Of a stretch of 48,505 bases of DNA, positions 42,126 to 48,505 are shown one piece after another. Made by a program: the position numbers and the translations under genes. The stretch is from Desulfobacterales bacterium (lineage in GTDB: Bacteria > Desulfobacterota > Desulfobacteria > Desulfobacterales > Desulfolunaceae): assembly GCA_022360815.1 (NCBI GenBank), contig JAKSCC010000229.1:1-48505 (forward strand). Reading direction: 5' to 3'. Each line of letters opens with the position of its first letter. Position 1 is the stretch's first letter. The notes under the pieces are model-generated. The model worked only from the letters and a program-made list of their open reading frames with translations. It did no database searches and was not told where the DNA came from.

Positions 42126-43075
42126 TGGCACAGGTATTTGCATATTTGGTACACAGTGAAGGCGCCCTTGACGACTCTGCCATGGAACTGGTTGTGGCCG
42201 CCAAGGCTTGCGGCGATGATGTCACCGCCATCGTCACCGGCTCCGGTATTGATGCCGTGGCTGATGAAGCCGCCAAAATTTTTCCGAAAGTCATCAAGGT
42301 TGACGACGCGGCTCTGGCCTATCCCAACGCCGAGCTGGTCCGCCAGGCTCTCGTAAACGTGATTCCCGCTGGCTCCATCGTTCTTTTTGCCAACAACACC
42401 TTTGCCATGGACTGCGCCCCCGGCCTCTCCATCAAGCTTGATGCAGCCTATGTTTCCGACATCGTGGGCCTCGAAGCAGACGGCACCACCTTGAAAACCA
42501 TTCGCCAGGAGTTTGGCGGCGAAGTCAACACCCACGTTGATGTGGATGCCTCTGCTGGCGCTGTGGTTACCCTGCGTCCCGGCACCTTTGCTGCAGACGA
42601 GTCCAAGTCCGCCGGCGGAAGTGTTGAAGCGGCTGCTGCAGGCGATCTTGCTGCCAAGCGCTCCTTCATCGAAATCGTTGAGCCCGAGGCTGGCGACGTG
42701 GATATCACCAAGGCTGACGTCCTTGTCTCCGTAGGCCGAGGCATCGAAGACGAAGACAACCTTGAAATCGCCCACGACCTTGCGGAAGCCCTCGGCTCTG
42801 GGGCAGAAGTCTCCTGCTCCCGTCCCATCGTCGACGCCAAGTGGCTTGAGCCTTCACGTCAGGTTGGTACCTCCGGCTGCACCGTTAAGCCCAAGGTTTA
42901 CCTTGCCTGCGGCATCAGCGGCTCCTTCCAGCACATGGGCGGCATCAAAGGTGGCTTTATTGTCGCCATCAACAAAAGCGAAAACGCCCCCATCTTCCAG
43001 GTGGCTGATGTGGGAATCGTTGCCGACATCCTCGAATTCATCCCTGAATTCACCGAGGCTGTAGAAGAGCTGTAA
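42125..43075 (+). CDS. etfA: Electron transfer flavoprotein alpha subunit
   Basis: EtfA carries the FAD that takes electrons from acyl-CoA dehydrogenase. The 316-residue protein has an N-terminal nucleotide-fold domain and the C-terminal FAD domain with VGRGIEDEDN, SRPIVDAKW (232-240), RQVGTSG (245-251), GISGSFQHMGGI (263-274) and AINKSENAPIFQVADVGIVAD (281-301). No ferredoxin domain is attached. It ends before a strong terminator. Confidence 0.96.
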   Translation: MAQVFAYLVHSEGALDDSAMELVVAAKACGDDVTAIVTGSGIDAVADEAAKIFPKVIKVDDAALAYPNAELVRQALVNVIPAGSIVLFANNTFAMDCAPGLSIKLDAAYVSDIVGLEADGTTLKTIRQEFGGEVNTHVDVDASAGAVVTLRPGTFAADESKSAGGSVEAAAAGDLAAKRSFIEIVEPEAGDVDITKADVLVSVGRGIEDEDNLEIAHDLAEALGSGAEVSCSRPIVDAKWLEPSRQVGTSGCTVKPKVYLACGISGSFQHMGGIKGGFIVAINKSENAPIFQVADVGIVADILEFIPEFTEAVEEL

Positions 43076-43136
43076 TGGATAACGGAGCTGGTGGCTTAAA
43101 GCTCCCCATTCCTTAAAGCCTCTTCAAAATCAATTA

Positions 43137-43172
43137 GGGCGCACCGGCTTTCTGGCGGGTGCGCCCTTTTTT
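43137..43172 (+). terminator. Terminator after etfA
   Basis: The 9-bp stem GGGCGCACC/GGTGCGCCC is followed by six T. Confidence 0.93.
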
Positions 43173-43224
43173 ATACTTATCGACATGCCCCAAAGCTTCT
43201 TTCTGGGCGGCAGAATCGCCAAAT

Positions 43225-43258
43225 AAAAAAGGGGCCCCAAAATGGCGGCCCCTTTTTT
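43225..43258. terminator. Terminator after sat (bidirectional form)
   Basis: The 12-base inverted repeat AAAAAAGGGGCC/GGCCCCTTTTTT acts on the minus strand for sat and could also back up the etfA terminator. Confidence 0.9.
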
Positions 43259-43284
43259 CATCTAACTCTGTTTCGCTTTAAAAA

Positions 43285-44556
43285 CTAGTTACCGGTTGCA
43301 GCGGCGTGGGTCTTGATCTCAACCTTTTCCGTAAGACCTGCGTAGTACTCGCGAAGGATCTCGAGAACCTCTTCACGGCCAAAGTGATCGGGAATGGGAG
43401 TGCCTTCAGAAAGCCCCTTGCGAAGCATGGTGCCGGAGAGAAGCACGCGGTCTGCTTTGTCGTGGGGACAGGTACGAAGAGAAGCCATGCCGTCGCACTT
43501 GTGGCAGTAGAAGGTCCAGTCGATCTTCAGGGGCTCACAAAGGAGACGCTTGCCTGCATCTTCGGGCTGAGGAATCTTGTCGAAAAGGTCTTGGGCTTCA
43601 AACATGCCGTAGAAGTCGCCTACGCCAGCATGGTCACGGCCGATGATCATCTTGGAAACGCCGTAGTTCTGACGGAAGGTGGCGTGGAGGAGGCCTTCAC
43701 GGGGTCCTGCATAGCGCATATCCAAGGGGTATCCGCCCTGTACCACGTTCTCTTTGACAAAGTAGTTTTCAACGAGGGTGTCGATGCACTTCACACGGAC
43801 TTCTGCAGGAATATCGCCAGGCTTCAGGTTGCCCACGAGAGAGTGGATGAATACGCCATCACAAACTTCTGCAGCGATCTTGGCAAGGTATTCGTGGGAG
43901 CGGTGCATGGGGTTACGAAGCTGAAGTGCAGCCACGGTGTTCCAACCGCGCTCTTCAAAAATCTCGCGGGACTGGGCAGGAGTCAGGTAAACGCCCTTGT
44001 ACTTCTCGGGGTATTCGCCTTCAGAGAGAACCTTTACGGGGCCAGCCAGGTTGAATTCCTTCTGATTCATCACCATCTGAACGCCGGGGTGGTCGTCTTC
44101 TGCGATCTTCCAGAACTCTTCGGCTGTGGCAGTGCCTTCGCCCATGAAAACCTTCTCGCACTCGTAGCGCTTGTCGGCTTCGGTCATCTCATACTTCTCG
44201 GTAAGCGTCATGGTGGCCATGATTTCGCCTTCGGCGGTCACGAGGGCAATCTCTTCACCTTCGTTGATGGCATCGGCATCTTCTTTGCTTGCATCAAGGG
44301 TGACAGGAATGGGCCAAAAGGTACCGTCTGCCATAAGGAAGTCATCGCAAACACCTTTCCAGTCTGCTTTTCCCATGAAACCGGTCAGAGGGCTGAAACC
44401 ACCGATACCCATCATGATGAGGTCACCTTCAGCACGGGGGCTGATGGTGATCTTCTTGAGTCCTTCTGCTTTTTTCAGTTCGGCTTCTTTCTCAGCGCCT
44501 TCAAGAAGGCAAATGGTGAGGCCTTTTCCACCGTGGGGAGCTACTAAGTTGGACAT
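43285..44556 (-). CDS. sat: Sulfate adenylyltransferase (ATP sulfurylase), dissimilatory type
   Basis: The enzyme activates sulfate with ATP to APS and pyrophosphate, the first step of sulfate respiration. The protein is 423 residues from the ATG at 44554-44556, with AGGAG eight bases upstream; a GTG at 44562 is in frame. Key motifs are [12 protein letters not shown] (from 212, the QxRNPxHxxHE site), [12 protein letters not shown] (from 306) and the zinc site [15 protein letters not shown] (Cys351, Cys354, Cys363, His365). No APS kinase domain is attached. aprAB and qmo genes are not in the window. It stands alone with its own promoter and terminator. Confidence 0.97.
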   Translation of the reverse strand: MSNLVAPHGGKGLTICLLEGAEKEAELKKAEGLKKITISPRAEGDLIMMGIGGFSPLTGFMGKADWKGVCDDFLMADGTFWPIPVTLDASKEDADAINEGEEIALVTAEGEIMATMTLTEKYEMTEADKRYECEKVFMGEGTATAEEFWKIAEDDHPGVQMVMNQKEFNLAGPVKVLSEGEYPEKYKGVYLTPAQSREIFEERGWNTVAALQLRNPMHRSHEYLAKIAAEVCDGVFIHSLVGNLKPGDIPAEVRVKCIDTLVENYFVKENVVQGGYPLDMRYAGPREGLLHATFRQNYGVSKMIIGRDHAGVGDFYGMFEAQDLFDKIPQPEDAGKRLLCEPLKIDWTFYCHKCDGMASLRTCPHDKADRVLLSGTMLRKGLSEGTPIPDHFGREEVLEILREYYAGLTEKVEIKTHAAATGN

Positions 44557-44651
44557 GTGCACGTCTCCTTAAATTGATGAGTAGAACTTAAGTATAATTG
44601 AATAAATGCGCTTCACATTTAGTTCAGGCATGACGTGAATTTCAAAGTAGA

Positions 44652-44680
44652 TCAATAGGAAAACTAGGTACCTTTGTCAA
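44652..44680 (-). promoter_or_regulatory. Candidate promoter of sat
   Basis: On the minus strand TTGACA (44675-44680) is followed after 17 bases by TATTGA (44652-44657). A better -10 box, TATACT, lies closer to the gene near 44590 but lacks a good -35. The leader would be about 90 bases. Confidence 0.4.
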
Positions 44681-44803
44681 GTTTAATTTAGCCACTTCAT
44701 CAGCAAAAATGATAACGGTCGTCCTTAACATGACCCGCGATCTGAAGCCGCTCCATTCAGGCCGAGCGTACCAGCCTCTTTTCCATGCTCCTGTTTTTTA
44801 AAG

Positions 44804-44833
44804 GAGGGTGCCCACCGTTTTGCAAGCACCCTC
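44804..44833 (-). terminator. Possible terminator after the FG-GAP gene
   Basis: The 8-bp stem GAGGGTGC/GCACCCTC lies 10 bases after the stop. The T tail on the minus strand is short (CCTTTA), so the signal is moderate. Confidence 0.5.
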
Positions 44834-44842
44834 ACATAAAGA

Positions 44843-46276
44843 CTACTCCAGCTCAGAAAAAACGAAGTATGTTCTCCCCGACGTCAAGCCAGAGCTCTGG
44901 ACAACAGGAAAAAGTGCCTCCAGCTTGGAGTCTCCGTCGAAGTCTCCCACAGAAAAATCTGGGACAAACCCTTCGTATCCTTTGGTGGCAGAAAGCCCTT
45001 TCACCTCATACCCATTCCAGGAGATAACGGCTACGCGGCCTTTTTTATACCCCTTCATCCCCTCAAAAAGACCTCCCATGCGCGCCTTGTTCTGAGTTAG
45101 GGCCACCCCTTTCATGGTCGCACTCTCCACACGCATTACCCGAGCCGGAAGGTAACGCCGCTCCTCAATCTTCTTTTGCCCTTTCAAATTGGTGACATAG
45201 TTCAGGCTTGCACCATAACCGGCATTGCCACGCCACACCCGTTTCGCCCCTTTCTCCCAAAACTCCAAGCCGCCCTGAGGATTCAGCCGAAAAATATGCT
45301 CTTGCCCATTCTGAACGACCAATGAGTCCCACCCAAGAACACCAAAGCCCTCTGGCATCTCTTCAAGTGACGTTCTTACCAATTCACCGTTCCTCATGGA
45401 GACATGGTAAACAGGAAAAGAGAACTCAAGCCCGGAAAGCCCCTGCCCAATACAGATACGTTCTTTTTGTCCGGGCAACGTCACCACATCCAACAAAAGT
45501 CCTTCATCGCGTACAGCCGAGTGCCAGGATTTGCCGTCAAAGCTCAAGATACGTGAAAGAGGTTTCTCTGTTGCCCTATGAATACCAGCCAGAATCAGCT
45601 CATCCCGACCATCTCTATTGAGGTCCAAAAGGTTGGCACGAACCGAGCGCAGATAGTTATCAATCTCATACTCTTTTTCGATCGATATGCGCCCCTCTTT
45701 GAACGTCAAAACCAACAGACGAGTTGACGCCACCGCAATACCTTCGGCAGAGCCATCACCATCCACATCGCCCACAGCCAGGGTGGTCACAATGCCATCA
45801 AAGGGACGGGTACGAAACTCGACTGACGGTCCTTCCTTGGCAGGGACCCTTTTTTTTTCATGAAAAACTTCAGATGTCGTAGCAGGTGTTTTTTGAGAAC
45901 CTTTGATAACGGCCACCACCTCAGATGTCAGCGCCTCAACCGTTTTAAGGAGGTCGCCCTCTTTTCCTGTCCGGCTGCCATGGAAGCCCTCGCCAAACCC
46001 TGTCAAATCAGCGGTGACCGTGGCAGAACCACCAAAAAGAGTCAGTGTAAAACTGAGGTTTCCAGCCGTGCATGCCGGCAAAACAGCCACCCCACTCTCT
46101 GCCAGACGTGAAGAGATCACTTGAAAAACCCCTTCTTTTAAATAGGTATACTCAGGAGCCGCATGAAGCCCCACGGGGTCAAGTTTGACACATGGCTTTT
46201 CACTTGCTGAAGCAAAGGGAACCATAAACAGAACCAACATAACCAGAATGGCATATGGTTTGAACGAAGAGAACAT
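44843..46276 (-). CDS. Secreted FG-GAP/VCBS repeat protein
   Basis: The protein is 477 residues from the ATG at 46274-46276 (GAGG eight bases before), with a signal peptide ending near SASEKPC. After an N-terminal domain (about 25-150) come beta-propeller-like repeats with calcium-binding loops: VGDVDGDGSAEG, LLDLNRDGRDELILAG and VGDFDGDSKLEALFPV. Such proteins are extracytoplasmic; the role here is unknown. It lies alone between sat and the porin gene. Confidence 0.75.
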   Translation of the reverse strand: MFSSFKPYAILVMLVLFMVPFASASEKPCVKLDPVGLHAAPEYTYLKEGVFQVISSRLAESGVAVLPACTAGNLSFTLTLFGGSATVTADLTGFGEGFHGSRTGKEGDLLKTVEALTSEVVAVIKGSQKTPATTSEVFHEKKRVPAKEGPSVEFRTRPFDGIVTTLAVGDVDGDGSAEGIAVASTRLLVLTFKEGRISIEKEYEIDNYLRSVRANLLDLNRDGRDELILAGIHRATEKPLSRILSFDGKSWHSAVRDEGLLLDVVTLPGQKERICIGQGLSGLEFSFPVYHVSMRNGELVRTSLEEMPEGFGVLGWDSLVVQNGQEHIFRLNPQGGLEFWEKGAKRVWRGNAGYGASLNYVTNLKGQKKIEERRYLPARVMRVESATMKGVALTQNKARMGGLFEGMKGYKKGRVAVISWNGYEVKGLSATKGYEGFVPDFSVGDFDGDSKLEALFPVVQSSGLTSGRTYFVFSELE

Positions 46277-46719
46277 CGACATTTCCTCACATTAAATTAA
46301 GGGATGAATTCGCAAAAAATCGACACCTTGAAACTGCACCACCGACACCCAAAAATTAAGAAACAAAGCAAGCATCCCACTAGTGCGGTAACGATAACGC
46401 TATTTGGTACTTTTTTGCGGAGCCATCAAAAGAGTTATTGTTTCTGCAGAGAACCAAATCATCGTGATCACCCGAAAAAGGGAACAGGTCTTTTTTTGTC
46501 ATATCACAGGCGAAGTCATCCTCCTATGGGAATTGATTTCGGTTTATTTTGAAATTGTACGTTTGCAATAGCAGATATATAGATCGATCCGTAACAAGCA
46601 CAAATGCAAAAAAGGAAGAACATAAAAATATTTTACTCACACCAAACCCATGGCAGCATCTATTTGTATTTACAAAACAAACCTCCCCTGCAATCTTTCC
46701 CCGTCTGTACAAAATAGTG
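46277..46719. other. AT-rich intergenic region upstream of the porin promoter
   Basis: About 440 bases without a credible gene. An open frame at 46304-46552 has unlikely composition (His/Lys/Ser-rich) and no ribosome binding site. The promoter of the FG-GAP gene should lie here, but no clear boxes were found. Confidence 0.4.
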
Positions 46720-46748
46720 TTGACATTCATGGTAAAATTTCTTAGAAA
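46720..46748 (+). promoter_or_regulatory. Promoter of the porin-like gene
   Basis: TTGACA (46720-46725) and TAGAAA (46743-46748) are spaced by 17 bases. Transcription would start near 46755, leaving a leader of about 270 bases. Confidence 0.6.
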
Positions 46749-46754
46749 CCTAAC

Positions 46755-46795
46755 CTTAACTAAGGTAGCCTAAGTAAGCTATTGCCTTAGTTAAG
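46755..46795 (+). promoter_or_regulatory. Inverted repeat at the porin transcription start
   Basis: The perfect 11-bp inverted repeat CTTAACTAAGG/CCTTAGTTAAG (loop 19 bases) begins about 7 bases after the -10. A related CCTAAGTAAGC lies in the loop. It could be a repressor operator or a 5' protective hairpin of the mRNA. Confidence 0.55.
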
Positions 46796-46810
46796 CGGTC
46801 GTGTAATCGA

Positions 46811-47011
46811 AGCGCCTTGCATGAAACCCATTGATTTCTAACAAGAACCTCATGCAAAGGTGACAGCCTTCGAAAAACGAAAACGGACGCAAAGTCAACC
46901 GCCGGAGATCGTGTATCTGCACCTTGAGAGTTGGTCTGACGCGCCTTCTAGGGACCTTTATGATCAAGGCATTTGCAATGCCGGCAAAACGACTCATGTA
47001 ACCTGAACTAC
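46811..47011 (+). promoter_or_regulatory. Structured 5' leader of the porin gene, possible riboswitch
   Basis: The leader contains the perfect stem TTGCATGA/TCATGCAA (46817-46824 with 46850-46857), the sequence GGACGCAAAG (46885-46894) identical to the core of c-di-GMP-I (GEMM) riboswitches, and a small hairpin GGCATT/AATGCC before the ribosome binding site. The other GEMM elements, such as GGGTTACC, were not found, so the family match is weak. Confidence 0.3.
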
Positions 47012-47025
47012 AAGGAGATTTGTTA

Positions 47026-48336
47026 ATGTTCAAAAAAGTGTTCGCTGCCACGCTTGCAGGCCTTTTCATTACTGCCCCTGCATTTGCAAACATCGAAGAG
47101 TACGGTGCTGACAAAGAAGCCTACGAAAATTCTGCCGATTTCAAAGGCGTTAAAATGAGCGGCTCTTTCTTCATCAAGGGCAATTACAAAGACATTGATG
47201 GAAACGACTACAGCTACTACGAGTCTGATTTCGAAGTAAAAACCAACTTTGTTGTCAGCGAAAAGACCTCTGCAACTCTGGTTGTTGAAGCTTTTGATAA
47301 CAACTGGGCTGGAGGTGCTGATACCGATACTGTTGATGTAGTTACCGGCGTTAATCAAACAAAAGATGCGGATGGCAAAGTAACAAACGTTAAACCCTCC
47401 TCCGGCAAGGCTGTTTCTGGCGAAGCCCAAAACCATCTCCAGGTAACCAAGGCCACCCTGAACCACACTTTTGATACCGGAACTACCGTTTATGGCGGCG
47501 TCTCCGGTAGCCTCGACACCTGGGGAACCGACTTTGCTGACGATCAGTCCAAAGTTTACTTCCTTCAGTTCGACCAGGTGACCCCCTTCGGTACCCTCAC
47601 CTTCAAAAACGAAAAAATTGCTGAAGGCGATATTGAAAACGACGACAAAGACATTGATGGCTACCTCCTGGGTCTCTCTATGGACGCTGCAGGCTTCACC
47701 TTCAAGCCCGCCGTATACGTAAAAGAAGATCAGTCTGGAGCAAAAGACGCCACATCCACCAAATTCATGCTCCCCATCTCCGGTAAAATTGGTGCCATCA
47801 ACCTGACTTCCGAGTTCATCTTCTCTGACGAAGAAAGACTCGACGGTGCCAATGTTGTTGATGGAACCGTTTTCGGTGCTTGGATTGATGCAGCCACTAC
47901 CGTTAGCAGTGTTAGCTTCAACGCCAGCCTCTTCTACTCCGGCACTGACGATGGATTCGCCCTTTCCGATGAAGGTGCAAACCTCTGCCCCATGGAAATC
48001 CTCGGCGACGATATCACTCTCTCTGGTGCAACTCTTGTTCGTGTAAAAGCATCTAAGGCCATCACCGATAAAGTAAGTGTTGACGCTTCTCTTGCCTACA
48101 TGTTCACCAACTTTGATGACAAGTACATCAAAGACAACGCTTACGGTGATACCGGCGATCTTGACAATGCTTACGAATTTAACGCCAACGCCAGCTTCAA
48201 AGCTTCCGATGCTGTTACTCTCTCTTGCGGCGTAGCCTATCTTGATGGCGAAAAAGCCATTGACGCTACCGGCAAAACAGCTGATCTTAAAGATCCCCGC
48301 GTCGACGCTTACGCCAAGATCAACCTTGCATTCTAA
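47026..48336 (+). CDS. Porin-like outer-membrane beta-barrel protein
   Basis: The protein is 436 residues from the ATG at 47026, with AAGGAG at the right distance. A signal peptide (MFKKVFAATLAGLFITAPAFA) is followed by an acidic, Gly/Asp/Thr-rich barrel with alternating strands and a C-terminal Phe (AYAKINLAF), the outer-membrane insertion signal. There are only two Cys. Strong ribosome binding site, long leader and two tandem terminators suggest high expression. Its substrate is unknown. It could be a major general porin of this organism. Confidence 0.75.
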   Translation: MFKKVFAATLAGLFITAPAFANIEEYGADKEAYENSADFKGVKMSGSFFIKGNYKDIDGNDYSYYESDFEVKTNFVVSEKTSATLVVEAFDNNWAGGADTDTVDVVTGVNQTKDADGKVTNVKPSSGKAVSGEAQNHLQVTKATLNHTFDTGTTVYGGVSGSLDTWGTDFADDQSKVYFLQFDQVTPFGTLTFKNEKIAEGDIENDDKDIDGYLLGLSMDAAGFTFKPAVYVKEDQSGAKDATSTKFMLPISGKIGAINLTSEFIFSDEERLDGANVVDGTVFGAWIDAATTVSSVSFNASLFYSGTDDGFALSDEGANLCPMEILGDDITLSGATLVRVKASKAITDKVSVDASLAYMFTNFDDKYIKDNAYGDTGDLDNAYEFNANASFKASDAVTLSCGVAYLDGEKAIDATGKTADLKDPRVDAYAKINLAF

Positions 48337-48371
48337 TTTGGCTGCAACAGTATCTTAGCTAATTAAGCATT

Positions 48372-48403
48372 AAAAAGGCCCACCGATTTGGTGGGCCTTT
48401 TTT
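48372..48403 (+). terminator. First terminator after the porin gene
   Basis: The stem AAAAAGGCCCACC/GGTGGGCCTTTTTT with a 5-base loop is strong and has a T tail. Confidence 0.93.
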
Positions 48404-48417
48404 ATTCTTTTCCAAAA

Positions 48418-48455
48418 GAACCCCGATAGCTTATCGATACCGGGGTTCTTTTTTT
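48418..48455 (+). terminator. Second, tandem terminator after the porin gene
   Basis: The stem GAACCCCG/CGGGGTTC is followed by seven T, only 15 bases after the first terminator. Confidence 0.85.
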
Positions 48456-48505
48456 GTCGCCCTGCCCTTTTCAAAAAGCCTCAGACACCTATCTCAGCTT
48501 GTCAT

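Noticed and set aside
43306..44547. Open frame of 413 codons on the plus strand opposite sat
   Set aside because: Same explanation: a shadow of a strongly biased gene. The sat motifs are certain on the minus strand.
46304..46552. 82-codon frame in the gap before the porin gene
   Set aside because: No ribosome binding site, biased His/Lys/Ser composition, and the region is otherwise AT-rich non-coding DNA.

Overview
The window reads as a piece of chromosome from a sulfate-reducing member of the Desulfobacterota, most likely Desulfobacterales. It carries ATP sulfurylase (sat), an EtfBA pair, a membrane Fe-S ETF:quinone oxidoreductase, a long acyl-CoA dehydrogenase, a DVU0524-type FlgM neighbour and a PhoH/PgpH/YbeY/PdxJ/Nnr/TsaE/LysC housekeeping block. 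The genus cannot be fixed from sequence alone. No phage, transposase, integrase or CRISPR array is visible; the only mobile-looking sequences are two short palindrome-bounded intergenic elements.

Layout. 1-830: 5' end of tuf behind four tRNAs (Thr, Tyr, Gly, Thr), all on the minus strand, in the order of the E. coli thrU-tyrU-glyT-thrT-tufB operon. 1228-3128: lipoprotein transglycosylase MltD, tRNA-Arg(CCT) and a terminator. 3368-9849: a signalling island made of a TonB-dependent receptor, a YfiR-family periplasmic protein, a hybrid histidine kinase and a convergent REC-HD-GYP c-di-GMP phosphodiesterase. 10321-12464: pyruvate kinase and a methyltransferase. 12674-14434: a fibronectin-III protein with an internal sorting-signal-like segment followed by an outer-membrane barrel. 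14544-16189: fdhD and plsC. 16492-18012: rbgA and a PilZ protein. 18141-26385: lysC, tsaE, nnr, pdxJ, ybeY, pgpH and phoH, all minus strand. 26840-29853: cvpA, mazG, hisH, hisF. 29884-31489: an unknown gene, flgM and its DVU0524-type partner. 31654-35587: a Nudix hydrolase, class II aldolase and an MscS-like protein.

35741-43075 is a fatty-acid/acyl-CoA oxidation module: a TetR (FadR-like) regulator, acyl-CoA dehydrogenase, the membrane Fe-S/cytochrome b ETF:quinone oxidoreductase, and EtfB and EtfA. Electrons from acyl-CoA would pass through ETF to the membrane quinone pool. The regulator promoter and the oxidoreductase promoter carry near-identical inverted repeats directly after the -10 box, which suggests one regulon. 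Next to it, sat activates sulfate, the terminal electron acceptor. The right end holds a secreted FG-GAP protein and a probably abundant porin-like barrel with a long structured leader and tandem terminators.

The most interesting items are: (i) the YfiR/CHASE8-like module whose usual diguanylate cyclase output is replaced by a phosphorelay kinase beside an HD-GYP phosphodiesterase; (ii) the FN3, sorting-signal, barrel polyprotein; (iii) the shared operator of the acyl-CoA module; (iv) the porin leader; (v) the repeated palindromic elements.
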